Shown: positions 23,221 through 35,243, numbered from the stretch's first letter. The stretch is 64,000 nt of DNA from Areca catechu (GCA_021397845.1 CM038047.1:130368112-130432111); one strand, 5' to 3'. Made by a program: numbers and translations. Notes: generated by a model not told the origin, from the letters alone.

Positions 23221-24443
23221 GCAACTCTCTAATATGCATCTCGAGCCAGTCCGAAATTGGTGTTAGGGCAACCTAGCCCCCACAATCATGAGAGGTTTTG
23301 TGTCCTAGAATAACTCTATGTATTGATTTTAATCCTATGAATCTGGAGTTGGCATCACTTAGTAATTTCAAGGAGCAATTATCACTCTACCAATCGATAT
23401 AGCTTCCCCTCTTGGAAGACTTCATAGATTTAAATGTGGCAGTTCTTAAAACATAATATCATGGAAAGGAGTTCCAAGGCACCTTTTTATGCAAGAAATG
23501 ATCTACAGGATCACTAGGGTGGCAAAACTTGGTGCATGACGAAATGGCATCTCTTATCTGGGCTCTATATAAATGGAAGGAAGGAGTTGCCATTCACAAT
23601 GAAACCCACTTCCCATGGACACTTCCCCTAGTTTCCATATTTGCAAAGGTGTTTGAGAGGATGGTGCAACTACCGTTGTGATCTCTCGCTTATTGAGTGG
23701 TAACTGCTAGCATTCACTGCATGATGGAGGGATTCTCTCTCACATTCTAGGTGGCTACAAGGAGCTTGAGAGGGGTTTGCTTGCAAAAGCTTCACCTTGG
23801 CTTTGGAGGTATTGGAAATCACTATCATTCTAATAGAGGGATTACATCCACTATTAAGTTAAGAAATTTGTTGACATATCAACAACATCTTCACAAGGCC
23901 AATTGTTGATTTCTTAGCTTGCATCATTGGCCCTATCGAGAGTGTAGTAGCATATCTGGCCAAGTAGCTTCAGGTGGTGGTTTGAGCTAGAGTGGGCAAC
24001 CACGTAGGGAGTCTTCTCAGCATTAAGCTTTCAAAGAAGATCCAGGAGATGGACATGTCCTAGTGATAATGGAATCCCAGGAGGACCATGTCATCCCTGA
24101 TATCCTTTGATGAAGAGGGTGCAAGCCTTCTAAACATCAAGCTTCCTTCTATACTTGAGAATTATCTTCTTGTACTTAGAAGCTTTTCTCATATGTAGCA
24201 TAGCTTGGCCATTGAGCCAAGACTCTTGTACTTAGAATTATCAATTAAAAAAGATTATTTTTTCTTGAATCTTTCCTATATATGCTATGATGTCTCGTGT
24301 GTGTGTTATTATCTAGGGCTTCGCTTCTTCCTAGCCTTCGGCAATAATCCATGGCTTTGCCTCCTAGTGTTAGTGGAAGGCTATGCAGGTACTACCTATC
24401 CCGTGGAGACAAGGGGGTTGCTCCAAAGCCTAATGATTTGAGA
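23221..24443. other. Element F spacer between extra ORF and pol, no gene
   Basis: No recognisable coding similarity on either strand. ORFs are short and lack motifs. Composition is like the neighbouring decayed element DNA. Confidence 0.5.
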
Positions 24444-24541
24444 TTCGATGGTTCTTGAGTTGAGGCTCAATCTTGCTCCAAGCTTGAACAGGTTCGATGG
24501 TTCTTATGTTGAGGCTCAATCTTGCTCCAAGCTTGGACAAG
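24444..24541 (+). repeat. 49-bp tandem duplication
   Basis: Two copies starting at 24,444 and 24,493, sharing TTCGATGGTTCTT and GAGGCTCAATCTTGCTCCAA with few differences. Confidence 0.85.
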
Positions 24542-24589
24542 TAATAGTTCCAAAATTGAATTATGTTAAGGCCTTTGAGATATGAAGGA

Positions 24590-25090
24590 GAAAAGCATGA
24601 TGACTTGGCTCAAGAGCATCCTGCCTAAAAGGGCATACCTGGTAGCTAAGATTTCTTGGGCATGATGAACTAGCTTGGGGCACAAGAGCTCACCTAGGCC
24701 TTTCTTTATAGATGCATGGCATCTTAACTTGGGGCATGTTAACTCATCCATGACTTTTTCAAAGTTTTTTGCTTGCATGGATATACTCTCCCCTTAAGGC
24801 TTGGAGCTTTCTACCTACAAAGGCATACTAGTAAGTTGAAGCTTTTGCAAGTATGGTGACCTAACCTGGGACATAAAAGCTTATCCAAGGCTTGTTTATA
24901 GGCATGTAGCAGCCTAGCCTAGGGCATGGTAACTCATCCAGGACTTTCTCCAAGTTTTTTGCCTATACGGTCATATTCCCTCCTTAAGGCTCGGAGCCTT
25001 CCACTTGTGGAGGCGTACTGATTAGTTAAGGCTTAGCGGGCATAGTGACCCAACCTAGCGCATAGGAGCTTATCCAAGACTTTTTTACAA
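24590..25090 (+). repeat. About 190-bp degenerate tandem repeat, 2.5 copies
   Basis: Anchors repeat 190 bp apart: AAGTTTTTTGC at about 24,763 and 24,953, each followed by CTTAAGGCT(T/C)GGAGC. The phrases AACTCATCCA and CCTTAAGGC also recur. Element D inserted just beyond the array. Confidence 0.7.
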
Positions 25091-25099
25091 GCACATTAT

Positions 25100-26307
25100 T
25101 GGTATAGATATGGTTCTCCCAAGCCTTGGAAGGCTAGAAGAGAAGTCATGATAATGACTCTGAGATTCTAGGACCTGTTAGGATCCTAGGACTATGATTG
25201 CTTTGCTCTTATGATGGAAGTTTAGCCCTCCATGGTCTCGAGGTCCAGGGGATTTGGGTTTTAAATGGATTGATCTATATATGGGGGTCCAATTGGATAA
25301 GAGCACATCAGGTCATGGAAATACATGGGCTTGGATTGAGTACAATCACAGTAGATTTGCCCTGGAAGATGTTTGAGTTAGAGTTTAGGTTTATATTCCT
25401 ATTCTTATTTGGATTCGGATAGCCTTTGATCTATAAAATAGCACCTTATATAAACCTAAAGGAATGGAATGAATGTAGGCTCTTTCTCTCCCTAAACCTC
25501 TCTCTCTCCCCTCTCTCCTTCTCTCCTCATGCCATCCAAGAGGGCTTCATGCCCCAAGGAATATCATGCCAAAGGGAAGTAGCGATAAGAAGTGCTTAGC
25601 ATTTGGAAGGATTAGCACCAAGTCTTTCTCATGCCAAGGGCTCTCTCTCCTCCATGCATATTCTTCAATTTTGGTTGACAAGACTCTAGTAAAAGAGGGT
25701 GTCCAAGACACCCTGAATAAAAGGTCTCTTGGCGAAACAAAGATTAAGAAGCACTAAGGATTTTAATACTAAATCTTGGAGTGCTAGGAGGAGATCTTGT
25801 CGCTGAGTCTTCCACCACCCTTGGGATTCCTTCCATGCCTTGAATCCTTGCTCTCCAGGAGTTTGTGTGTTGTTGAAAGCATCAGGAGGCACTCCATCTG
25901 AACGAGTTTCACATGTGAAAGTCAGCAAGGAGGTACCTAAGTGATTCACAAGGAGTTGGACTCCTACTCCTAACAGGAATCATATTTGGTGCGGCAGGTT
26001 TTTTTGGTGTTAGGGAGTTTAGCACCTCAAGGAGAATTGGCAACATATCTTGTTAGTTCCAGGATCATCCACATGAAGGTCCTTATGAGGAGTTGCATCC
26101 CATTGAGTGTCCTTACACACCAGGCCCTAAGAAATAGGGAGGAAAGCACATGAAGGTTAGAAGGGGTGCATCAGAATTTTCAACAACCTACAAATTTTTT
26201 ATGCACCCTATTTATGATGCACTATTAGAGTCCAAATTAGAAGGGACTCTAGTGGAAGCTTTATTGTTAGTCTCTGAAGGTCCATGCAAAGGTTAGGTAG
26301 TCCTATA
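25100..26307 (+). repeat. Element D 5' LTR
   Basis: Starts TGGTATAGATATGG and ends near AGTCCTATA, just before the primer site. Colinear with 28,258-29,466, sharing CTTTCTCTCCCTAAACCTCT and AGAGGGCTTCATGCCCCAAG. A TATA-like CTATAAAATAGC lies near 25,430. Confidence 0.85.
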
Positions 26308-26309
26308 AT

Positions 26310-26325
26310 TGGTATCAGAGCCTGG
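26310..26325 (+). promoter_or_regulatory. Element D primer-binding site (tRNA-Met)
   Basis: TGGTATCAGAGCCTGG on the plus strand, two bases past the LTR end. Confidence 0.9.
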
Positions 26326-26394
26326 TAGAGCATGGAAAGGAAGGAGGAAGAAGCTATCCCAAATTTTTCTATGCACGTACAAAAATTCTTCAGG

Positions 26395-26705
26395 TCTCTC
26401 ACCTACATTATGATGATTTTTAGGAGGCCATGCCTAGTTAGGAGACTTCCAACACAAGTTAGAAATCCTTAGTTTATGTGGGAAAGAAAGAAGAGTCACT
26501 TGGTTTCATGGGAAAGAGAAAGAAGGAAGGCTATCCATACAGAAAGAATTTTTTCAGGTCTCCCCTTCATTATGGTGATTTTCCAAGAGGCCACACCTAG
26601 ATAGAGACTTGTAACATGAGTCAAGAAGCCTTAGTTCACATGGAAAAGAAAGAGAAGTCATTTGATTTTGTGGGGAAGAGAAAGAAGAAAGGCTGTCCAA
26701 AATAG
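26395..26705 (+). repeat. Duplicated leader segment in Element D
   Basis: Two diverged copies, about 26,390-26,530 and 26,565-26,700. Shared phrases include CAGGTCTC, ATTATG(A/G)TGATTTT and AGGCCA(T/C)(G/A)CCTAG, then a GGAAAGAAAGA-type purine block. Non-coding leader DNA. Confidence 0.7.
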
Positions 26706-26779
26706 AAAAAAATCAATACAACCCTTCCAAGGTATATTTCTTGAATCTACTTTTGGTTTATTTATGGTTGAGTTCGGTG

Positions 26780-27633
26780 TCACTATGAGCAACGGGATAA
26801 AGCTAGGTAGAGTTTGAGAAGTTCAATAGGAAGAGAAGATTTTCGATTAGAAGGTGAGGGTGAAGAATCTACTGGTCCAACTTGGGTTGGATTCTACATT
26901 GAAAAAAAAGCCAGCAGATATGATGAAAAACAATAGAGTTTGTAAGAAAAGAAGGCATGTTTGATGATCAAAGATTATTTGGTAGATAAGGTATTGTATG
27001 GCATGCTAAAGGAGGGAGGTTGGGGTTGAGGTTGCACACTTTGTATATGGGAAGAATATGTGCAATAAGTTGATGTTGAAGAAGTAACATACAGCCTTCA
27101 GATGTAGGAAGTGGGGGACATAGTTGCGCATATTTAGCGGTTTGACCAGATGAGCATGGATTTGCTAAACCTTGGAGTGAAGATGGAAGATAAGGACAAG
27201 AGCTTGCTCTTTCTATGCTCATTGCTTGGTAGCTTTGATCCATCATGATGACTCTACTATACGATAAGGAGACACTACATTATGAGGAGATAATTTCAAT
27301 TCTTAGGTCTGATGAGTAGAGGAAATAGATGACAACGCATGCAGTTTCCTAGGAGGTTCTCATTGTAGGAGAGAAGCCTAGGAGAGGGAAGGATGGCAGC
27401 AAGCAAAGAGATGGTCCAAGTCCTACATAGGTGGCAAGGAGATAAGGTACTTCAAGTATAATGAAGCAGAGCACTTTAAACAGAACTATCCACTTTGGAA
27501 GAAGTGCAAGGAAGAGAAGGAAGAATTTGATTTCATGACTTTTGCTATTGATTTAGAGGAGGACTTTCTCTTGATAGTTTTAGAAGAGCTCAGGATGTCA
27601 GGAGAATTTGAAATAGTATCAATAGTGGAGTAG
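26780..27633 (+). pseudogene. Element D gag remains with lost zinc-knuckle cysteines
   Basis: Pieces of copia Gag in several frames. Near 27,240-27,340 is MMTLLYDKETLHYEEIISIL followed by RSDE, matching the usual 'TLLYGKETL...E..S.LLSDE' region. At 27,448-27,489 is YFKYNEAEHFKQNY, which has the exact C-x2-C-x4-H-x4-C spacing of a retroviral zinc knuckle but Tyr in place of all three Cys. The frame ends at about 27,633. Non-functional. Confidence 0.7.
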
Positions 27634-27689
27634 TAAGAGGTCCAGCATGGTTACATTGGATATCTAACTTTAATTTTTGATTTTTTTTT

Positions 27690-28257
27690 TTTGTAGGATC
27701 ACTAAAAGAAGTGAAGATTTAGGTAGAGCACTAGCCAGAGGTGCCTCCATAGATAGAGGATGGTTTGGTGTAGGTTTAAAGATAAGGGGTGCAGGGATAG
27801 GCACCAGATTAATACCAGTGGTGATGCATTGCATGGATGTATACGGGATGTGCAGGCACTGAAGAGGCATGGAACTATAAAGACTATGTTAGATGGTTTG
27901 TTTGTAGTGAGAGAGGACTCAGATACCTATATCGAGGCTAAGGTAAGTCTCAAGAGATATAGGGGGATCTAAGCTAGAACAAGTAAGCTATAGATCTTCT
28001 AGGAGAAGCTGAAGCGATGGTTGGTATAGGTGCAGAAGAAGACACCAATAGGATACATGAGAGTGCCTAGATACAAGCATGGATCTTCAGCCTAGGTAGA
28101 GGTGGTCATCTCAAAGGCCTTCAGAAGAGCTCCAGTGTTGAAGGGTTTGGTATCGGTAATGGGGTTTGCACAGGAAGCTATCAAGGTGTGCAGTGATAGT
28201 AGTATCATGTAGATGGATCGTGTAGGATTTGCCAAGATTGGGGGCACTAATGTGAAA
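27690..28257 (+). pseudogene. Element D 3' internal DNA: unassigned stretch and RNase H remnant
   Basis: About 27,760-27,972 has an open frame with HGTIKTMLDGLFVVREDSD and YIEAKVSLKRYRG that I do not recognise. About 28,115-28,215 resembles the copia RNase H segment (LKGLVSVMGFAQEAIKVCSD). Nothing of integrase or RT lies between. The region ends at the right LTR. Confidence 0.5.
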
Positions 28258-29466
28258 ATTGGTGGCATAGATATGGTGCTTCCAAGTCATGAGAGGCTAG
28301 GAGAGGAGTCATGGTGATGACTCTAGGATTCTGAGACCTATTTGAGACCTAGGGCTAGGATCGGTTTGGTCCTAAGATACAGGTTTGGCCCTCCACGATC
28401 TCAAGGTCTAGGAGATTTTGGTTTTTTGAGGACTGATCCATGTACGGGCCAGGTTTGGATCCAATTGGATGAGAGCACATTAGGTCATGGGTGTACATGA
28501 ACTTGGGTTGAGTGCAATCACATTGGATTTGCCTTATAAGAAATTTGAGTTAGGGTTTAGGTTTATATCCTTATTCTTATTTGGATTAGAAAAGCCTTTG
28601 GTTAATAAAAGGGCGGGCACCTTAGTAAACCTAAAGGAATGGAATCAATATAAACTCTTTCTCTCCCTAAACCTCTCTCTCTCCCCTCTCTCCCTCTCTC
28701 CTCATGCCATCCAAGAGGGCTTCATGCCCCAAGGAATATCATGCCAAAGGGAAGTAGCGCTAAGAAGTGTTTAGTGTCAGGAAGGATTAGCACCAAGAGT
28801 TTCTCATTCCAGGGGCTCTCCCTCCTCCAGCATATTATTCTATTTTGGTAGACCAAGACTCTAGTAAAAGAGGGCATCCAAGACATCCCAAAGAAAAGAT
28901 CTCTTGGACAAGCAAAGATTAGGAAGCACTAAGGGTTTTAGCACTAAATATTTAGAGCACTAGGAGATCTTGCCACTAAGGAGTCTTCCATGCCTAGGAT
29001 ACCTTCCATGCCTTGAATCCTTGCTCGCCAAGAGTTTGTGTACTATTAAAAACATCAAGAGGTGCTCCATCTAAAGGAGTTTCACATGGTCAAGGCCAGC
29101 AAGGAGGTTCCTAAGTGAATCACAAGGAGTAGGACTCCTACTCCTAATGGGAATCAGATTTGGCGCAGCAAGTTCTTTTGGTGCTATGGAGTTTAGCATC
29201 TCAAGGAGAATTGGTGGCATATCTTGCTAGTTATAGGCTAATCCACATGAAGGTCCTCATGAGGAGGTGCATCTCATCTAGTGTCCTCATGCAGTAAGCC
29301 TTAGGAAATAGGGAGAAAAGTGCGTGAAGGTCAAAAGGCATATGCTAGAATTTTCAATAGCCTATTTTTTGTGCATGTATTTGTGATTGTTAGATGCCCC
29401 ATTAGAGTCAAAATTAGAAGGTACTCTTGCTTAAGTCTCCTAATGCAAAGGGTAGACAGTCCTATA
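28258..29466 (+). repeat. Element D 3' LTR
   Basis: About 1.2 kb, colinear with the 5' LTR and ending CAGTCCTATA. Differences are mostly single bases. Confidence 0.85.
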
Positions 29467-29559
29467 TGGGTGGCTAGGCTTGAGGCTATGGTTCTTTGGA
29501 TTACATTACTTGACAATATTTCTCTTTTCACAAAGAAAGATTGGTGTTTTATTGCAGGG

Positions 29560-30900
29560 TCAACTTTACAAAGACTCTTGGCAGTACATCTCACTAATAG
29601 TAGAACTAAAGATTGGTGGAGCTCCAAGGATGAGGGATAGGCTTCCCATCCAACTGATCCATATAATAGGTCCCGAAGTGCAATGCCTCTGACATAGTAA
29701 GGTCCCTCCTAGTTAAGCAAAAGCTTCTCTCGTTTGGTTGGCTAACTGACTTCAACCCTCTTAATCACCAAGTCTTCAAGCTAGAGGTGCTTCTCCTTCA
29801 TCTGGGAGTTAGTAGCATGTAATGTGCCTCTAGAATGTCCCCATTTGGACATGAGCCTTTTTCCTGACTTCTTTTAGAAGATCTAGGTTCATCTATAAGT
29901 CCTCTAAGTTCCTTGGTTCACTAAAGGTCTCCACCCAATACAAGGGTAGGCCTATCTCTAAGGGAATGACTGCTTCTATCCTAAAGGCAAGTTGAAGGGT
30001 GTTTCACTTGTTGAAAGGCAGTGCATGGTGTGATAAGCCCAGAAAACACTATGTAATTTGTCTACACATAGTCCTTTGGCCTTATCCAACCAGGTTTTCA
30101 GGATTTAAAAGATAGTCTGGTTTGTTACTTCAACTTCTCTATTCACTTGGATATTTCCAACTGAAGTGAACTAGTGATCAATTGTGAACTGTTGTAGATC
30201 ATGATGATCTGAGGCAAGCCAAAATGGCTGATGATGAACTTCTAGATTAAGTCATGAGTATTTTTCTTAGTGATCTAGGTGTGTAGTTTTACTTTGACCT
30301 ACTTGGTAAAGTGTCAATGGCCATAATGAAAAACTTTCTCTAATTAGTGGCCTATAGAAAGGGGTCAAGGATGTTGTTCTCCCACTAAGTGAATAGCCAG
30401 AAAGAGCTTATTAGAGTGAACAGAGCTACTAGCAAGTGCTGAATATTGGCATATCATTAACATTGGTTGTAGTGCCTCACAAACCTCATCGTATCCTTAT
30501 GAATACTCGACCAATAGTATCCTAGCCATAGAATTTTATATGCTAGACCCTTTCCTCCAAGTGGTTGTTGCAAATGCCTTCATAGATCTCACACAAGGCA
30601 TACTTGAACTCGAAGGGTTTGAGATAGTGAAGGAGAGGCATGGTAAAGGATCGCTTATAGAGTTTTCTTTTGAGCATCACGTACATCGCGGATAAGTGTT
30701 TGACTCTTCAAGCCTCGGTCATGTCCTTTGACATCAGCCCTTTCTATAGGTACTTTATGAATGAGTCCATCCAACAAAGTTTATGGTCCACCTGCATCAC
30801 TTGGCTAGTTCATCCTCAATGCTAGGCTTGTCAAGGGTCTCCACATAGGCTACCCGCTAGATATCACCATACTCAAAGGTCACCAACTTTGATAGAAAAT
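29560..30900 (-). pseudogene. Element F integrase, decayed
   Basis: Minus-strand blocks typical of non-chromovirus plant gypsy integrase: IEAVIPLEIGLPLYWVETFS, NLDLLKEVRKKAHVQMGTF and, at the C-terminal end near 29,640-29,700, GKPIPHPWSSTNL. Upstream (30,000-30,900) the core is present in frameshifted pieces. No intact catalytic domain can be read. Element D starts at its 3' border. Confidence 0.75.
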
Positions 30901-32258
30901 CTGACTGAGCATTCTTCGACATGGATATCTACAAAATTTTAAAGGTACTAAAAGATGGGATTATTTTCTTTACCTTCTATATATACCTTTCCATAGAGGG
31001 AGCCATTAGCTTATACTCCCTGTGAACCTAGCTGACCACCAGCTAAGAGTTACGAGGGCTTTGAGGTATTGAACTCTAAGCTACCAAGTGAGCCTCATCC
31101 CTACCAAGAGTGCCTCATAATCTATTTTGCTATTAGAAGACTTGAAATTGAAATAGAGGGCTTGTTCAATAATGACACCATCAAGACTGGCATCAAGACT
31201 GGCAAGGATTAGTCCAGCCTAGTTGCCATCGATACTTGATGACCCATCTATATGAAATATCCAAGAACTATCTGGCATTGCACCTAAGATTTTTGGTTCA
31301 GCATCAACCTACTCTACAAGTGTACACTCTATAAGGAAGTCTGTCAATGTCTGGGCCTTAATGTAGTATTGGGGTAGATAATGAATATCGAACTCCCCGA
31401 GCTCAACAGCCCATTTAGCCAACCTTCCTATGGTGTCAAGTCTCTACAAGACTTGCCTTAAGGGTTGATTGATAGCATAGTGGAGTGCACATGGAAATAG
31501 GGTCTGGGTCTTCGTGCCAAGATCATCAAGTTGTAGATGACCTTCTTAATCCTTAGATATCTCGTCTCTACATTCCACAGTACTTTGGTGGTGTAGTAGA
31601 TAGGCTTTTGCATTCCATCTTCCCATTGAACTGAGCTTACGGCCATAGGAGATATATCAAGGAATAAATATAGCCTCTCCTCGATGGTCAGTCTAGATAG
31701 GAAGGGAGCGAAGACAAGGTACTCTTGAAGTTGATCAAAGGTAGTCTAGTACTCAGCCATCCTTTCAAAATCCTTGATCTGCATCAGAGACTTGAAGAAA
31801 GGCAAGCACTTCTCTGCTAACTGGCCATGAATTTGCTTAACACAACCATTTGCCGTAAGAGGCGATGTACCTCTCTTTAAGTCCTTGGTAGTGACATCTT
31901 GAAGATGGCTTAGATCTTTTCTAGGTTGGCCTCGATCCATGGTAGGTAACTATGAAACTAAGAAAAATTTTTTAGGCTATCTTGAATTAAGCTTCATGTA
32001 GTAATTTATCGGGATCTAGAAGATCTCCTTGAGATTTGCTACATGCCGCTCTACTTGATAGCTTTTCTCCAACTTATCATCGATATAGACCTCCATGCCA
32101 TGGCCAATCTGGTCCTTAAAGATCTTGTTGATGAGGTGTTGGTAGGTCTCTTTTATGCTCTTTAGGCTAAAGGGCATAACCTTGTAATAGTATAGCCTCT
32201 AGCTAGTGATGAAGGATGTCTTCTCCTTATCCTTAGGTGCCAATTGAATTTGGTTATA
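30901..32258 (-). pseudogene. Element F RT second half and RNase H, decayed
   Basis: About 31,980-32,200 holds RT motifs such as YQHLINKIFKDQIGHGMEVY followed by IDD, the palm active-site region. 31,746-31,940 is the thumb/connection (SPLTANGCVKQIHGQLAEKC, LPFFKSLMQIKDFE). 31,458-31,646 starts RNase H (AVSSVQWEDGMQKPIYYTTK, VETRYLRIKKVIYNLMILAR). 30,901-31,450 contains further RNase H-like pieces. Solo LTR E separates this from the first half of RT at 34,382. Confidence 0.85.
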
Positions 32259-32263
32259 CCTGA

Positions 32264-34376
32264 TGATATGGCTGTTATGCTGACGTGGCGTGTCTCAGGT
32301 TCCGCCAGACGTGGTCCGAACCACGTGAATCTTTTGTCGGTGGAACGAGATCGGCGGGCGAGTTCGGAGACGGTTCCACCCCGACCGAGGTCGAGCCGGG
32401 CCCTCCTGCTCCTTCACCAGATGGCGCCTGGATACGGGTCCACCTCGGCCGAAGTCGAGCACTCCTCTACCGCTCCACTAGGTGTCCGCCCAGGAGGGGT
32501 CCACCTCGATCGAAGCTGGCGGCCACTTGCTCCCTCATCGGGTGGCGCCCGGAGATGGTTCCACCCCGGCCGAGGTCGAGCCAGGCCCTCCTGCTCCTTC
32601 GCCAGATGGCGCCCGGATACGGGTCCACCTCGACTGAAGTCGAGCACTCCTCTACCGCTCCGCCAGGTGTCCGCTCAGGAGGGGTCCACCTCGGTCGAAG
32701 CTGGCGGCCCCTTGCTCCCTCGTCGAGTGGCGCCCGGAGACGGTTCCACCCCGGCCGAGGTCGAGCCGGGCCCTCCTGCTCCTTCGCCAGATGGCGCCCG
32801 GATACGGGTCCACCTTGGCCGAAGTCGAGCACTCATCTATCGCTCTGCTAGGTGTCCGCCAAGGAGGGGTCCACCTCGACCGAAGCTGGCGTCCCCTTGC
32901 TCCCTCGCCGGGTGGTGCCCGGAGACGGTTCCACCCCGGTCGAGGTCGAGCCGGGCCCTCCTGCTCCTTCGCCAGATGGCGCCCGGATATGGGTCCACCT
33001 CAGCAGAAGTCAAGCACTCCTCTACCACTCTGCTAGGTGTCCGCCCAGGAGAGGTCCACCTCGGCCGAAGCTGGTGGCCCCTTGCTCCCTCGCCGGGTGG
33101 CGCCCGGAGATGGTTCCACCCCGGCCGAGGTCGAGCCGAGCCCTCCTGCTCCTTCGCCAGATGGCGCCCGGATACGGGTCCACCTCGGTCGAAGTCAAGC
33201 ACTCCTCCACCGCTCTGCCAGGTGTCCACCTAGGAGGGGTCCACCTCGACCGAAGCTGGCGACCCCTTGCTCCCTTGCTGGGTGGCGCCCGGAGACGGTT
33301 CCACCCCGGTCGAGGTCGAGTCGGACCCTCCTGCTCCTTCGCCAGATGGCGCCCGGATACGGGTCCACCTCGGTCGAAGTCGAGCACTCCTCTGCCGCTC
33401 CGCCAAGTGTCCGCTCAGGAGGGGTCCACCTCGGTCGAAGATGGCGGCCCCTTGCTCCCTCGTCGGGTGGCGCCCGGAGATGGTTCCACCCTGGCCGAGG
33501 TTGAGCCGGGCCCTCTTGCTCCTTCGCCAGATGGCGCCCGGATACGGGTCCACCTCGGCAGAAGTCGAGCACTCCTCTGCTGCTCCGCCAGGTGTCCACC
33601 TAGGAGGGGTCCACCTCGGTCGAAGAAGTGGGGGCACAAGTTTCAAAATCGCCACTCGGGCAGCGCGCGCCGTGCCTCGCGAGGAGCGGTAGGGTCCGCA
33701 GTGACGTGCGAAACCTCATTTACATCGGCCCAACGGGTTCCACAACCGAGAAGCGGAGTCCTGGCAGACAGGAGCTAGCAACGAACATCGTCAATGCTTG
33801 GGAAGGAGAGCACCCGCACTCGGCCCAAGGCTTGGCCGGTATCCTCCCTCTCCCCTTTTTCTTGCTGGGCTCGGCAAGCAAGACAAGCAGGCCACCAGGT
33901 TCCCGGACCCGAAGGGGAAAAGAAAATAGAGAGAGGAAAAAGTGAAGGCTGAGAGGGAACCTCCCGGGGGGGAAAGCCGGAGGCAATGTGATGGGATAAA
34001 AGGATGGGAAGAGCGAATAGCCAGGTAAGTGGAAAAAAGGCTAGGAAAAAGAAGGCATCGAGAGTAGGATCCAAGGACCCAAGAGGAGTCCTTCGGCGTA
34101 GGCTCGGTGAAGGAGCTCGGCCCAACTTCCACTCTTCCTAAGACCTCTTTTGTTAGATCTTCTCTAAGTCTGGAACTCCTTCGGGGACCCACCTTAGGGA
34201 TTCTGTTCCATCTCGCCGTTCTCTAACTTGACCGTCGGAGCTCCCTCGTCGGGACCCCCGGTCAGTGTTTTCTGACCTTGTTTTGCAGGACCGGAAGCTC
34301 GGAGACCTCGAGGTGAAACGGCCTGAGATCGGTACCAGCTTTGAAGCTATAGGCCACGGCGGTGAGATCAGCAACA
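32264..34376 (+). mobile_element. Solo LTR E, GC-rich, inside Element F RT
   Basis: 2,113 bp starting TGATATGGCTG and ending ATCAGCAACA, with a perfect 5-bp duplication CCTGA (32,259-32,263 and 34,377-34,381). Removing it rejoins the two halves of the RT region. It has no primer site, polypurine tract or second LTR, so it is a solo LTR left by LTR-LTR recombination. It is far more GC-rich than its surroundings. A GGGATAAAAGG motif near 33,991 and T-rich DNA toward the right end suggest plus orientation, but that is weak. Confidence 0.9.
32364..33625 (+). repeat. 185-bp higher-order tandem array in solo LTR E
   Basis: The marker CCAGATGGCG recurs at 32,417, 32,602, 32,787, 32,972, 33,157, 33,342 and 33,527, exactly 185 bp apart, giving about 6.8 copies with no indels. 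Each unit divides into three related parts of about 64, 62 and 59 bp, each carrying a version of GGTCCACCTCGGCCGAAG. The period is not a multiple of three and stops are rare in most frames, which explains the long overlapping ORFs on both strands. Confidence 0.92.
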
Positions 34377-34381
34377 CCTGA

Positions 34382-35243
34382 AAAAGGCATCCATAAAGCT
34401 GAGCGTTTGGTGCCCCAAGATGGCATCAACTAGCTATTCTATCCTAGGCAAAAAAAACTATCTTTTGGATAAGCTTTATTTAAATTGATGAAGTTGATAC
34501 ATACCCACCATTTTCTATTCATCTTCCTAACAAGAATGACATTCACTAGCCAATTGAGATAAGTCATCTCATAGATGAAGTCTACCACTAGGAGCTTGCC
34601 CACCTCCTACTTGATAGCTTGATGGTGCTCAAGGATGGGACTTTACTTTTTCTACCACATAGGTTGATCCAATGGGTCAATGTACAATTGGTGGACTATG
34701 ACTTCTAGGTTAATACCGAGCATGTCAGAGGCTAACCATGCAAAGATATCAATATTGGCCTTTAAGCAATCCAAAAGTATAGTCTAGGAGATCTTGTCAT
34801 GTTGGGTTCCAATCTAAACCATCTTATTTGGATCATATTCACATAGGGGGACTGAGATAAGAAACTTAGTTGGCTCTCCTTGTTGCCATTTCTACTTATC
34901 TCAGGCATCAAAGTCTTCGATAGGTGGAGTCTCCTTCAGTCTCTTGCCCTTGAGGTTGGCAATGGCAATGAAGCACTGCCTAGATAATGCTTAGTCATCT
35001 TGAGCTTTGTGCACTCCTTGGGTGATAGGGAACCTCATCAATAGGTGGGAGGTGGAGATGCTGGCTCAGAGAGCATTCAAGCTGGACCTTCTCAGTATAG
35101 CATTGTAAGCCAAGGCTACCTTCACCACCAAGAAGTTGAGCATGACAGTGGTTGCCTTAGAGCTTGTCCTACAATCACAAGGTTATGATATCTTCTATGA
35201 AGATAGTATCCTCAAAGAAGACAACCAAAGGAGAGTCAATTTT
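34382..35243 (-). pseudogene. Element F RT first half, decayed
   Basis: The minus strand reads WLVNVILVRKMNRKWWVCIN followed by FINLNKAYPKDSFFLPRI, the finger region of Ty3/gypsy RT. Upstream pieces such as KANIDIFAWLASDMLGI match the protease-RT linker of Tat-like elements. Frameshifts and stops throughout. Confidence 0.8.

Larger units (their letters stand above)
25100..29466 (+). mobile_element. Element D: internally deleted Ty1/copia
   Basis: LTRs at about 25,100-26,307 and 28,258-29,466 flank about 1.95 kb. A perfect tRNA-Met primer site (26,310) follows the left LTR, so the element reads on the plus strand. The internal DNA has a leader with an inner duplication, a decayed gag, then a jump to a short RNase H remnant; protease, integrase and RT are gone. 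LTR edges were set from similarity and the primer site; no target duplication was found and the terminal bases have decayed. Confidence 0.8.

Noticed and set aside
32244..33778. Long overlapping ORFs (up to 329 codons) in the GC-rich array
   Set aside because: They come from a 185-bp tandem unit with almost no stops in several frames on both strands. The period is not a multiple of three, so no unit-level protein is kept in frame.
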